Assembly (NCBI RefSeq): GCF_014042345.1
Contig: NZ_JACEZT010000001.1
Coordinates: forward strand, 496,001-560,000
Reading direction: 5' to 3'
Source of the DNA: Rugamonas brunnea
GTDB lineage: Bacteria > Pseudomonadota > Gammaproteobacteria > Burkholderiales > Burkholderiaceae_D
Length of the DNA stretch: 64,000 bases
The notes beneath the pieces were generated by a model. That model was not told the origin of the DNA, ran no database searches, and saw only the letters and a program-made list of their open reading frames with translations. The position numbers and the translations under genes are program-made. Shown one piece after another: positions 29,227 to 38,137 of this stretch (the stretch's first letter is position 1; each line of letters starts with the position of its first letter).

Positions 29227-30705
29227 GTGAAACCGACCGAATTCTCCGCTATTCCCTTCCTTGAACTGTCGCGCTGGCAACGGCTGGCACTGGCCGTGGC
29301 CTTGGGCGCGCTGTTGCACTTCGCCCTGCGGCTGGAACCCGTGTGGTGGATGGCCTGGCTGGCCCCCGCACCGCTGCTGGCCGTGGCGCTGCGCTCGCGC
29401 GCGGGCGAGGCGCGCTGGACCATGCTGGTGGCCGCGCTGACCGGCTTCGCCCCCAACCTGCCCTATCTGTATTCCGTGGTCGGCATCGCCGGCGCGCCGC
29501 TGATCGTGCTGCTGCTGTCGCTGCTGTGGATGGCCATCGTCATGGCCACGCGCCGCATCGTGCTGCGCTATCCGCGCTGGTGGACCGTGTTCGCCTACCC
29601 GCTGCTGTGGGCCGGCGCCGACACGCTGATGGCCAACCTGCTGCCGGACGGGAACTGGAACAGCCTGGCCTACACCCAGGCCGGCTTCCTGCCCGCCCTG
29701 CAAGCGAGCGCGCTGGCCGGCGCCGCCGGCGTGGTGTTCGTGCTGTCGCTGCCGGCGTCCGCACTGGCGCTGCTGGTCGCGCGCGGCAGCGCGTTGCGCC
29801 ACGCGTGGCGCGCCGCCGCTGCCGCCGCGCTGCCGGTCGCCGCCGTGCTGGCCTACGGCGCGCTGCGGTTGCAGGCGCCGCTCGAAGGCCAGCAGGCCGC
29901 CTTCGGCCTGGCCGCCATCGACGATGCCATCGGCCCGCAAACCAGCGCCGCGACGGCGGCAGCGATCTGGCAGCGCTACGAACAGCAGGCCGAAACGCTG
30001 GCCCGGCAAGGCGCGCGCATCATCGTGCTGCCGGAGAAAATCGCCATACTGTCGCCCGAGCAGGCGGCACAACAACGCCAGCGGCTGGCCGCGCTGGCCG
30101 CGCGGCTGGGCGTCTGGATCGAGGCCGGCGTGGGCACCGACGATGGCCAGCACCGCCAGAACCTGGCCTGGCTGCTGGCGCCCCAGGGAGAATCGCCGCC
30201 CACCTACCAGAAACACTACCTGGCGCCGCCGGAACGGGAGTTCCAGCCCGGCAGCGACTACACACTGCAAAACGTGGGCGAACTGCGCTACGGCGTGGCC
30301 ATCTGCAAGGACATGCACTTCGGCGTGTTCGGCCGCGCCTACGGGGTGCGCGGGGCGGACGTGATGCTGGTGCCAGCCTGGGATTTCGGCGCCGACCGCC
30401 ACCTGACCGCCGCCATGACGGCCATGCGCGGCGTGGAGAATGGCTACACGGTGGTGCGCGCCGCGCGCGACGGCCTGCTCAGCGTGCACGATCCGTATGG
30501 CCGTGTGCTGGCGATGCGCGACAGCGCCCCCATGCCCGGCGCCACGCTGCTGGCCACGGTGCAGGCTGGCCCGCAACTGGCCACGCTTTACACGCGCACC
30601 GGCGACGCGTTCGGCTGGCTGTGCACGGCCATCGCGGCCGTACTCGTCGTACTGAGCCGGCGCAGGCCGTCGCTGACGGCCACGCGGGCGGCCGTCGCGG
30701 CCTGA
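29227..30705 (+). CDS. Apolipoprotein N-acyltransferase-like protein (Lnt paralog)
   Basis: 492 residues from the GTG at 29227, eight bases after AAGGAG. The N-terminal half has about six to seven transmembrane segments, the second half is a nitrilase-type domain, and one more segment ends the protein. The catalytic triad is visible: Glu in IIVLPEKIA, Lys in TYQKHYLAPPE, Cys in GVAICKDMHFG. In E. coli Lnt acylates the N-terminal Cys of lipoproteins. The main lnt usually lies next to corC/ybeX, which is absent here, so this is probably a second copy with a narrower or different role. Confidence 0.8.
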   Translation: MKPTEFSAIPFLELSRWQRLALAVALGALLHFALRLEPVWWMAWLAPAPLLAVALRSRAGEARWTMLVAALTGFAPNLPYLYSVVGIAGAPLIVLLLSLLWMAIVMATRRIVLRYPRWWTVFAYPLLWAGADTLMANLLPDGNWNSLAYTQAGFLPALQASALAGAAGVVFVLSLPASALALLVARGSALRHAWRAAAAAALPVAAVLAYGALRLQAPLEGQQAAFGLAAIDDAIGPQTSAATAAAIWQRYEQQAETLARQGARIIVLPEKIAILSPEQAAQQRQRLAALAARLGVWIEAGVGTDDGQHRQNLAWLLAPQGESPPTYQKHYLAPPEREFQPGSDYTLQNVGELRYGVAICKDMHFGVFGRAYGVRGADVMLVPAWDFGADRHLTAAMTAMRGVENGYTVVRAARDGLLSVHDPYGRVLAMRDSAPMPGATLLATVQAGPQLATLYTRTGDAFGWLCTAIAAVLVVLSRRRPSLTATRAAVAA

Positions 30706-30866
30706 ACCTCCGTCTCGTTGCGACAACCACGTGTGCAATATGGACATTTGCACCACAATCGTGCCTGCGCGTGCGCGACTACCACAGCCAGGATCGCGTA
30801 CATAGGGGATAGCTGGCCCAATTCGTGCATAAATTGTTCTAGATCATGCAGAATTTTGCTGCAGTG

Positions 30867-30876
30867 CACTATAGTG
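30867..30876. promoter_or_regulatory. CACTATAGTG palindrome upstream of the chemoreceptor gene
   Basis: A perfect 10-bp palindrome containing a TATAGT -10-like hexamer, about 110 bases before the ATG at 30987. No matching -35 is clear. Candidate operator overlapping a promoter. Confidence 0.35.
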
Positions 30877-30986
30877 TGGCGCTGGATTGCACCAATCCGG
30901 TCATTTCGCGGCGCACTGCACCAAATTGACGCAACGATCCGACTTCACCGCATCTCCTAGCTCATCGAACAAGAAACGAGTCCATC

Positions 30987-32975
30987 ATGAACCTGATCCT
31001 GCGACGCCTGCTGCTCTGGCAAAAATTCCTGGTCCTGTCACTGCTGTGCGCAGTGCTGGTGGCCATTCCCCTGCTGCTCTACATCGTCCAATCGGGGCAG
31101 GAAGTGAGCGTGGCGCGCCAGGAAGCGCAAGGCATCGCTCCGATCCGCGCCACCATGACCGTCATCAAACTGGCGCAACAGCATCGCGGCCTGTCGGCCA
31201 TCGTACTCGGTGGCGACACCAGCGCCGCCGACCGCCGCCGCGCCAAGCAGCAGGAACTGGCCCAGGCGCTGACCACGGCCGATGGCTTGCTCAAGGAGGG
31301 CGACCCGGCCCTGTTCGAGCGCTACACCAAGGTGCGCGACGAACTCAGCGCGCTGACGACCCGCGTGGAACAAGGCGCGCTGAGTGGCAAGGAAAGCTTC
31401 GCCAGCCACAGCGCCCTGATCGGCCGCCTGATGCGCTTTAACGAAGCGCTGGTGGACTACTACAAACTGAGCATGGACCCGCAGTTCGAAACCTTCTACC
31501 TGATCGACTCGGCCCTGGTCAAGTCGCCCACGCTGACGGAAGCGCTGGGCCGCCTGCGCGCCAAAGGGTCTGCCGTGCTGGCCGCCAAGACCGCCACGCC
31601 GGAAGACCGCGTGACCATCGCCGCCATGGCCGCCGGCATCGGCGAGCTGTATGACAGCGCCGCCAATTCGCTGCGCAAGTCCAGCGAAGGCGACGCCGCC
31701 ATCAAGTCCCAGCTGGACGCGCTGGAGCAGACCAGCCAGGGCGCCGGCCGCGCCGTGCTGCAACTGGTGGACCAGCAACTGGTGCAGCCGGAGGCGCTGA
31801 CGCTGGCCCCGGCCGACTACTTCAGCCAGCTCACCAACGCCATCGACAGCCAGCTCAAACTGAACGACGCCGCGCTCGACCTGGTGCGCAGCCGCGTCGA
31901 CGCCCGCCTGGCGCACCTGACCGCCGTGCGCTATGAAGCGCTGGCCGGCATGCTGGTGCTGGCCGTACTGGCGACGTTCACCTGCGTGGCCATCGTCAAG
32001 TCCGTCACCGTGCCGCTGGCCGAAGCCGTGGAAGCGGCGCACCGTCTGGCGCAGGGCGACCTGACCGTGGACTTCGACGCCCACTCGGAAGACGAAGCGG
32101 GCCAACTGATGCGCGCGCTGCACGCGATGGTGGCCAGCCTCACGTCCATCGTCGGCACCGTGCGCGCCGGCAGCGACGCCATCGTCAGCGCCTCGACCCA
32201 GATGGCGACCGACAATGCCGACCTGTCGAGCCGCACGGAATCGGAAGCCAGCGCGCTGGAACAGACCGCGTCCGCACTGGAACAACTGGCATCGACCGTG
32301 CACCAGAACGCCGAGAGCGCGCGCCAGGCCAACTCGCTGGCCGCATCCGCCTCGGACGTGGCCGTGCGCGGCGGCACCGTGGTGGCGCAAGTGGTGGAAA
32401 CCATGGAATCGATCAACGCCTCGGGCCGCGAGATCACCAACATCATCGGCATCATCGACGGCATCGCCTTCCAGACCAACATCCTGGCGCTGAACGCGGC
32501 GGTGGAAGCGGCGCGCGCCGGCGAGCAGGGTCGCGGCTTCGCCGTGGTGGCGACGGAAGTGCGCAACCTGGCGCACCGCTCGGCCGCTGCGGCCAAGGAG
32601 ATCAAGACCCTGATCGACGCCTCGTCCGAACAGTCCAGCGCCGGCGCCAAGCTGGTGCAGCAGGCGGGCGCCACGATGGACGAGATCATCGGCAGCATCT
32701 CGCGCGTGAACCACATCGTGGGCGAGATCAGCACGGCCAGCAGCGAACAGGCGATCGGCATCGAGCAGATCACCGAAGCGGTCACCCATCTCGACACCGT
32801 GACCCAGCAGAACGCCACCATGGTGGAGGAGGAAGCGGCGGTCGCCAAGTCCCTGAACCAGCAGGCGCGCGAGCTGCAATCGGCCGTCAGCGTGTTCAAG
32901 CTGGGCTACACGGACGGCCCCAAGGCCGCGCGCGAAAAACAGCAGCAACAACAGCGCCTGAAGCTGGCCGCCTGA
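30987..32975 (+). CDS. Methyl-accepting chemotaxis protein
   Basis: 662 residues. A first transmembrane helix at about 16-35 is followed by a periplasmic, mostly helical domain (QQHRGLSAIVLGG, a nitrate/nitrite-sensor (NIT)-like signature). A second helix at about 315-335 leads to a HAMP domain (VPLAEAVEAAHRLAQGDLTV). The signalling hairpin tip is intact: IDGIAFQTNILALNAAVEAA then RAGEQGRGFAVVA. The C-terminus ends in a Gln-rich tail without an NWxxF pentapeptide, so receptor methylation enzymes would not be tethered there. It would signal through CheA/CheW. Ligand unknown. Confidence 0.9.
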   Translation: MNLILRRLLLWQKFLVLSLLCAVLVAIPLLLYIVQSGQEVSVARQEAQGIAPIRATMTVIKLAQQHRGLSAIVLGGDTSAADRRRAKQQELAQALTTADGLLKEGDPALFERYTKVRDELSALTTRVEQGALSGKESFASHSALIGRLMRFNEALVDYYKLSMDPQFETFYLIDSALVKSPTLTEALGRLRAKGSAVLAAKTATPEDRVTIAAMAAGIGELYDSAANSLRKSSEGDAAIKSQLDALEQTSQGAGRAVLQLVDQQLVQPEALTLAPADYFSQLTNAIDSQLKLNDAALDLVRSRVDARLAHLTAVRYEALAGMLVLAVLATFTCVAIVKSVTVPLAEAVEAAHRLAQGDLTVDFDAHSEDEAGQLMRALHAMVASLTSIVGTVRAGSDAIVSASTQMATDNADLSSRTESEASALEQTASALEQLASTVHQNAESARQANSLAASASDVAVRGGTVVAQVVETMESINASGREITNIIGIIDGIAFQTNILALNAAVEAARAGEQGRGFAVVATEVRNLAHRSAAAAKEIKTLIDASSEQSSAGAKLVQQAGATMDEIIGSISRVNHIVGEISTASSEQAIGIEQITEAVTHLDTVTQQNATMVEEEAAVAKSLNQQARELQSAVSVFKLGYTDGPKAAREKQQQQQRLKLAA

Positions 32976-33031
32976 AGCTCGCAGCTTTAGCCTGACGGCC
33001 TTAGGCTGGCTGCCTGACCTTGGCCGCCAGC

Positions 33032-34342
33032 TTACGGCAGGCGCGCCAGGCGGATGCCAGTGAACTGCCAGCGCGCGCTGGCCGGGAAGAAGTTCCGGTA
33101 GCTGGCGCGCGCATGGCCGGCCGGCGTGGCGCACGATGAACCGCGCAACACGTACTGGTTGACCATGAATTTGCCGTTGTATTCGCCCAGCGCGCCCGGC
33201 GCGGCGCGGTAGCCGGGATAAGCCGCATAGCTGCTGCTGGTCCATTGCCAGCAGTGGCCAAACAGCTGGCTAAGCGCTTGCCCGTCGTGGCCATCACCAT
33301 CGCCCGCCTCCGCGCCGGCCGGATGCAGCCAACCCGTTTCCACGTCGGCCGCGCGGGCGGCCAGTTCCCACTCTGCTTCCGTCGGCAAGCGCGCGCCAGC
33401 CCAATGGGCATAGGCGTCCGCCTCGAACAACGACACGTGCGTCACGGGCCGCGCCAGATCCAGCGGCTGCGCACCGCGCAGCGTGAATTCACGCCAGTCG
33501 CCGGTACCGTCTCCATGACCGTCACCATCGCCACGTCGCCAATACAAGGGATGGCGCAAGCCATTGCTGCGCACCCAGTCCCAGCCCTCGGCCAGCCACA
33601 AAGCGGGATCGTCGTAACCGCCCGCCTCGATGAAGGCAAGGTATTCGCCATTGGTCACCAGCCGCGAGGCCAGCGCGAACGGCGCCACGTATTGCGGATG
33701 GCGCGGCAATTCGTTGTCGAAACTGAAGCCGTCGCCATCGTGGCCGATTTCCACCATGCCGCCATCGCACGCCTGCCATGCCAGCGGCGCGGCCGGTGCG
33801 GCGGCCGCCAAGGCGCCCTCCTGGTAGGCCGGCAGCAGCAGGTTTTGCGCCAGCAGATGCTTCACGTCCGTCAGCATCAGTTCCTGGTGCTGCTGCTCGT
33901 GCTGCATACCGAGCGTGAGCAGCGCGCCCAGTTCCTGCGCCTGCGCCGCATCGCGCACGCTGTCCGCCAGCCGCGCGATGCGGTGGTCCACGTCGGCCCG
34001 ATAGGCGCGCACCTGCGCCATCGAAGGCCGCGTGAGCAGCCCGCGCTGCGGCCGGGGATGCTTTTCGCCCACCCCGTTGTAGTAGGAATTGAACAGCACC
34101 CGGAACGCCGGATGGAACGGCGTGTAGCCCTCCTCCATGCGTTCGAGGATGAAGGTTTCGAAGAACCAGGTGGTGTGCGCCAGATGCCATTTGATGGGAC
34201 TGGCGTCGGGCATAGACTGCGCGCCGCAATCCTCGTCCGATAGCGGCTCGGCCAGCGCCAGCGTGCGGCGCCGCACGGTTTCGTAACGGGCACGCCACAA
34301 GGACGGGACGCCTGCCAGTTGCGGCGGTAGATGCATGCTCAT
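33032..34342 (-). CDS. egtB: Ergothioneine biosynthesis sulfoxide synthase EgtB
   Basis: 436 residues from the ATG at 34342, 4 bases after the egtD stop, so the two are one operon. It forms the C-S bond between hercynine and a thiol donor with non-heme iron and O2. Iron ligands: His56 (WHLAHTTWFFETF), His148 and His152 (GMQHEQQHQELML). The FGE-like C-terminal domain has GGYDDPALW, HWAGARLPTEAEWELAA and YRNFFPASARW. The N-terminal KWHLAHTTWFFE and YYNGVGEKHPRPQRG are typical of EgtB rather than SenA. No egtA, egtC or egtE is nearby; donor (cysteine or gamma-Glu-Cys) is not readable. Confidence 0.93.
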   Translation of the reverse strand: MSMHLPPQLAGVPSLWRARYETVRRRTLALAEPLSDEDCGAQSMPDASPIKWHLAHTTWFFETFILERMEEGYTPFHPAFRVLFNSYYNGVGEKHPRPQRGLLTRPSMAQVRAYRADVDHRIARLADSVRDAAQAQELGALLTLGMQHEQQHQELMLTDVKHLLAQNLLLPAYQEGALAAAAPAAPLAWQACDGGMVEIGHDGDGFSFDNELPRHPQYVAPFALASRLVTNGEYLAFIEAGGYDDPALWLAEGWDWVRSNGLRHPLYWRRGDGDGHGDGTGDWREFTLRGAQPLDLARPVTHVSLFEADAYAHWAGARLPTEAEWELAARAADVETGWLHPAGAEAGDGDGHDGQALSQLFGHCWQWTSSSYAAYPGYRAAPGALGEYNGKFMVNQYVLRGSSCATPAGHARASYRNFFPASARWQFTGIRLARLP

Positions 34343-34346
34343 GGGC

Positions 34347-35369
34347 TCAGGCGCCGTCGCGGGCGCGTGCGTGGATCACGGCGAACCAGCCAGCGGGGTC
34401 GGTCCAGATGCGGGCCGTCTCGAAGCCGGCCCGTTCCAGCAACGCCACGAAACCGGCGCGCGTGTACTTGTAGCTGTATTCCGTGTGGATGCGTTCGCCC
34501 GCGCCGAAGTGGCGCTCGCCGCCCTGCCAGCGCACCGTCAGCGCGTGGCGCGCCTCCAGGTGCATTTCGATGCGGCTGGCCTGCTCGTTGAAGAAGGCGC
34601 GGTGCAGCCAGTGGCGCACGTCGAAGTCCGCGCCCACCAGGTGATTCAGGTGGTGCAGCAGGTTCAGGTTGAAGGCGGCCGTGACGCCCAGCGCGTCGTC
34701 GTAGGCAGCGTCCAGCACGGCCGTGTCCTTGGCCAGGTCCACGCCGATCAGCAGGCCGCCGTCCTCGCCCGCGCTGTCGCGCAGTCCGCGCAGGAAGCGC
34801 TGCGCCTGCTCCGGCCCGAAATTGCCGATCGACGAGCCGGGATAGAAGAACAGCCGCTGCGCGTGGCGCACGCTGTCGGGCAGCGCGCAGCCTTGTGAGA
34901 AGTCCAGGCCCAGCGCCAGCATGCCGATTTCCGCGAAGCGCTGCTGGAGGCCGCGCACGGCGTCGGCCAGGAAGTCGCGCGAGATATCGACCGGTACGTA
35001 CTGCTGCGGCTGCAGCAGCGGGAACAGCGCGGCCGCCTTGGCGCAATTGCCGGCGCCCAGGTCGATCAGCGTGCAGCCGGTGCCCACGGCGTTCGCGATA
35101 TCGCTGCCGTAACGGGCGAAGATGGCGGCCTCGGTGCGGGTCGGATAGTACTCGGGCAATTCGCAAATGGCCTCGAACAGGCGCGAGCCCAGGCTGTCGT
35201 AGAAGAACTTGGGCGACACGGCGGCCGACGGCGCCAGCAAGCCGGCCGTGATCTCGGCCTGCACGGCGGGCGCGCCATGGGCCGGGCGCATGATGGCGAG
35301 GGCATCGGCGTCGGCGTTGCGGCCGGGAGGCGAAACAATGCGCATCGCCGGGGTACGGGGCATCAGCAT
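34347..35369 (-). CDS. egtD: L-histidine N-alpha-methyltransferase EgtD
   Basis: 340 residues from the ATG at 35369; the open frame runs to 35525 but begins in divergent promoter sequence. It trimethylates histidine to hercynine with SAM. Landmarks: PKFFYDSLGSRLFEAICELPEYYPTRTE, the SAM loop LIDLGAGNCAKAA, VPVDISRDFL, LFFYPGSSIGNF and the C-terminal EYSYKYTRAGFVALLERAGF. Its product feeds both EgtB (next gene) and SenA (12 kb away). It is divergent from the ABC transporter operon. Confidence 0.94.
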   Translation of the reverse strand: MLMPRTPAMRIVSPPGRNADADALAIMRPAHGAPAVQAEITAGLLAPSAAVSPKFFYDSLGSRLFEAICELPEYYPTRTEAAIFARYGSDIANAVGTGCTLIDLGAGNCAKAAALFPLLQPQQYVPVDISRDFLADAVRGLQQRFAEIGMLALGLDFSQGCALPDSVRHAQRLFFYPGSSIGNFGPEQAQRFLRGLRDSAGEDGGLLIGVDLAKDTAVLDAAYDDALGVTAAFNLNLLHHLNHLVGADFDVRHWLHRAFFNEQASRIEMHLEARHALTVRWQGGERHFGAGERIHTEYSYKYTRAGFVALLERAGFETARIWTDPAGWFAVIHARARDGA

Positions 35370-35545
35370 AGTGGACTCGTTCGTTGGGTGGAGGACGGTC
35401 TTGCCTGCCGGCGCTGTCGCTGCAACTGGCCACGCCGGCCACTGCTTCGGGTAACAGTTTGATATCATAGCCGAATATCCAATACGCGGCGCCACGCTGC
35501 GATAGCAATCGGATAACTTACCCAAACCAGAAAGGCACGCCCACC

Positions 35546-36427
35546 ATGACCCATTCCGTCCTGCACACCTTCAAATCCGCGCTGACCGCCGCCATGAGCG
35601 CCGCCCTGCTGCTGGCCGCCCCGCTGAGCCAGGCGCAGAACCAGGTGTTCCGCGTCTCCGCCATCCCGGACGAGGCGCCGACGGAATTGCAGCGCAAGTT
35701 CAAGCCGCTGGGCGAATACCTGGAGAAGAAGATCGGCATGAAGGTCGAGTTCACGCCGGTGACGGACTACGCCGCCTCGGTCGAAGGCCTGATCAACAAG
35801 AAGATCGACATGGTATGGTTCGGCGGCTTCACCTTCGTGCAGGCCAAGGAGCGCAGCAAGAACCAGGTCACGCCGCTGGTGCAGCGCGCCGAGGATGAGA
35901 AATTCCACTCGGTGTTCATCACCACCAAGAACGACATCCACAAGCTCGAAGACCTGAAAGGCCACACGCTGAGCTTCGGTTCGGAATCGTCCACCTCGGG
36001 CCACCTGATGCCCCGTTCCTACCTGCTGGCCGCCAAGATCAATCCGGACACCGACCTGAAGCGCATCGCCTTCTCGGGCGCCCATGACGCCACCGTGGCG
36101 GCCGTGGCCGGCGGCAAGGTGGACGCGGGCGCGCTCAACATCTCGGTGTGGGAAAAGCTGGTGGCCGAGCACAAGGTCGATCCTGCCGTGGTGCGCGTGT
36201 TCTACACCACGCCCGGCTACTACGACTACAACTGGAGCGTGCGCACCGACATGGACCCGGCCCTGAAGAAAAAGCTGACCGACGCCTTCCTGGCGCTGGA
36301 CCCGAAGAACCCGCAGGACAAGGCCATCCTGGACCTGCAGCGCGCTTCCAAGTTCATCCCCACCAAGGCTGAGAACTACACCGCCATCGAAGCGGCCGCC
36401 GTCAATGCGGGCCTGTTGAAGAAGTAA
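35546..36427 (+). CDS. PhnD-like ABC transporter substrate-binding protein, possible selenium oxyanion or phosphonate binder
   Basis: 293 residues with a Sec signal ending near SQAQ (about residue 30) and no lipobox. Type II binding fold of the PhnD/PtxB group: FRVSAIPDEAPTELQRKFKP, LGEYLEKKIGMKVEFTPVTDY, IDMVWFGGFTFVQA, GSESSTSGHLMPRSYLL and FSGAHDATVAAVAGGKVDAG. Relatives are annotated as phosphonate, phosphite or putative selenate binders. Its position, divergent from egtD and near sen genes, makes a selenium oxyanion plausible but unproven. First gene of a five-gene operon. Confidence 0.8.
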   Translation: MTHSVLHTFKSALTAAMSAALLLAAPLSQAQNQVFRVSAIPDEAPTELQRKFKPLGEYLEKKIGMKVEFTPVTDYAASVEGLINKKIDMVWFGGFTFVQAKERSKNQVTPLVQRAEDEKFHSVFITTKNDIHKLEDLKGHTLSFGSESSTSGHLMPRSYLLAAKINPDTDLKRIAFSGAHDATVAAVAGGKVDAGALNISVWEKLVAEHKVDPAVVRVFYTTPGYYDYNWSVRTDMDPALKKKLTDAFLALDPKNPQDKAILDLQRASKFIPTKAENYTAIEAAAVNAGLLKK

Positions 36428-36433
36428 GCGACG

Positions 36434-37279
36434 ATGCAAGACAGCAGTCACACCGGCGGCGCCGGCCCCACCTACCGCCTCGATCGCTTGACGGTGCGCC
36501 ACCTGGCCGCCGCCCAAGCCCCTGCCCTGCGCGAGATTTCGCTGACGGTGGCGCAAGGCGAGCAGGTGGCCGTGATCGGCCCGTCCGGCGCCGGCAAGAC
36601 CACGTTGCTGGCGGTGCTGGCCTGCGCCCACCGTCCTGCCGACGGCGTGTTCCAGGCTTTCGGCCAGGACCCGTGGGCGCTGCCCGAAGCGCAGCGCCAC
36701 CGCCTGCGGGCGCGCCTGTTCCTGGCGCCGCAAACGCCGCCGCTGCCGCCGCGCCAGCGCGTGGTGACGGCCGTGCTGGCGGCGCGCCTGCCGCAGTGGA
36801 GCTTGTGGCGCGCGCTGGTCTCGCTGGTCAAGCCGGCCGATCCCGAGGCGGCCTACCAGGCGCTGGCCCGCTTCAACCTGGGCGACAAACTGTACGCGCG
36901 CGTCGACCGGCTGTCCGGCGGCGAACGCCAGCGCTGCGGGCTGGCGCGCCTGCTGCTGTCGTCGGCGCAGGCGCTGCTGGTGGACGAACCGCTGTCGGCG
37001 CTGGACCCGGCGCTGTCCGAACTGACGCTGGCCACGCTGCGCCAGGAAGCGGCCCAGCGCAACGCCACCCTGATCTGCAGCCTGCACCAGGTCGACCTGG
37101 CGCTGGCCCACTTCCCCCGCATCGTCGCGCTGCGCGACGGCCGCATCGTCTTCGACCTGCCACGCGAGCAGGTGACGGCGGAAATGGTGACGGCGTTGTA
37201 CCAGGGCGAACTGCCCGCCGCCAGCGCGCCGCCAACGTCCGCGCCCACTTCGCGCGTGGCCGTCGGCGCCTGCTTCTGA
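36434..37279 (+). CDS. PhnC-like ABC transporter ATP-binding protein
   Basis: 281 residues. Walker A GPSGAGKTT (about residues 53-61), Q-loop LAPQTPPLPPRQ, signature LSGGERQRCGLARLL, Walker B ALLVDEPLSALDP and H-loop SLHQVD are all intact. The SHxVD-type H loop and LSALDP are typical of PhnC. The C-terminal 25 residues are an Ala/Pro/Ser-rich extension. It begins 6 bases after the binding protein gene and would energise the two permeases that follow. Confidence 0.85.
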   Translation: MQDSSHTGGAGPTYRLDRLTVRHLAAAQAPALREISLTVAQGEQVAVIGPSGAGKTTLLAVLACAHRPADGVFQAFGQDPWALPEAQRHRLRARLFLAPQTPPLPPRQRVVTAVLAARLPQWSLWRALVSLVKPADPEAAYQALARFNLGDKLYARVDRLSGGERQRCGLARLLLSSAQALLVDEPLSALDPALSELTLATLRQEAAQRNATLICSLHQVDLALAHFPRIVALRDGRIVFDLPREQVTAEMVTALYQGELPAASAPPTSAPTSRVAVGACF

Positions 37280-37282
37280 GCC

Positions 37283-38137
37283 ATGCAAGCGACGCTCGAT
37301 ATGGCCAATAACAACGGCGCCACGCGCCACCCCGATCCCGCCTGGCGCGGCCGCGTGATCATGGCCGTGCTGGGCCTGGCCCTGCTGTGGCCCATGGTGG
37401 TGACCAGCGAGTTCAAGCCGTCCGTGCTGCTCGACTGGCAAAGCCTGGAGGCGACGGGCCGCTTCCTGGCCGGCTTCCTGCCGCCCGCGCACAGCCCCGA
37501 ATTCCTCGCCATGCTGGCGCACGAAACATGGCAGACGGTGGCCATCGCCACCTCGGGCCTCACGCTGGCCCTGCTGGGCGCCATTCCCGGCGCGCTGCTG
37601 GTGTCGGACAAGCTCTCGATTTCGCGCCTGGGCACGGGCCGCATGCGCCTGCCGTCGGCCATGCTGCGCCAGGTGGCGCGCTGGCTGCTGGTGCTGCTGC
37701 GCAGCGTGCCGGAACTGGTGTGGGCGCTGCTGTTCGTGCGCATCATCGGCCTGGGGCCGACAGCCGGCGTGCTGGCCATCGCCCTCACCTACTGCGGCAT
37801 GCTGGGCAAGGTGTACGCCGAGATCCTGGAATCGGCCGACGGCGACGCCAGCGCCGTGCTGCTGGCCAATGGCAGCGGGCGGCTGGCTGCGTTCCTGTAC
37901 GGCACGCTGCCGGAGGCGGCTTCGGAGCTGGTGTCCTACACCCTCTACCGCTGGGAATGCGCGATCCGCGGCTCGGTCGTGATGGGCTTCGTGGGCGCCG
38001 GTGGCCTCGGCCAGCGCATGGATGAATCGATGAAGATGCTGTCGGGCGGCGAAGTGTCGTCCATGCTGATCATCTTTGTGCTGCTGGTGGCCGGCGCCGA
38101 CGCCGTATCGAAAATGCTGAGGGGGCGGCTCGCATGA
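37283..38137 (+). CDS. PhnE-like ABC permease, first copy
   Basis: 284 residues. About five to six transmembrane segments. The EAA loop is visible as GSGRLAAFLYGTLPEAASELVSYTLYRWE, followed by the late conserved GFVGAGGLGQRM. The N-terminal ATG at 37283 is 3 bases after the ATPase stop; a second Met seven codons on is an alternative. It overlaps the next permease gene by ATGA at 38134-38137, so translation is coupled. Together they form the membrane heterodimer. Confidence 0.85.
   Translation: MQATLDMANNNGATRHPDPAWRGRVIMAVLGLALLWPMVVTSEFKPSVLLDWQSLEATGRFLAGFLPPAHSPEFLAMLAHETWQTVAIATSGLTLALLGAIPGALLVSDKLSISRLGTGRMRLPSAMLRQVARWLLVLLRSVPELVWALLFVRIIGLGPTAGVLAIALTYCGMLGKVYAEILESADGDASAVLLANGSGRLAAFLYGTLPEAASELVSYTLYRWECAIRGSVVMGFVGAGGLGQRMDESMKMLSGGEVSSMLIIFVLLVAGADAVSKMLRGRLA

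Noticed and set aside
30873..30891. Sigma54-like element (TGGC...TTGC) upstream of the chemoreceptor
   Set aside because: The spacing between GG and GC is nine bases instead of the required ten, and no enhancer-like site is evident.
31038..33245. 735-codon minus-strand frame over the chemoreceptor
   Set aside because: Antisense shadow of a clear MCP gene; no start signal or domain.
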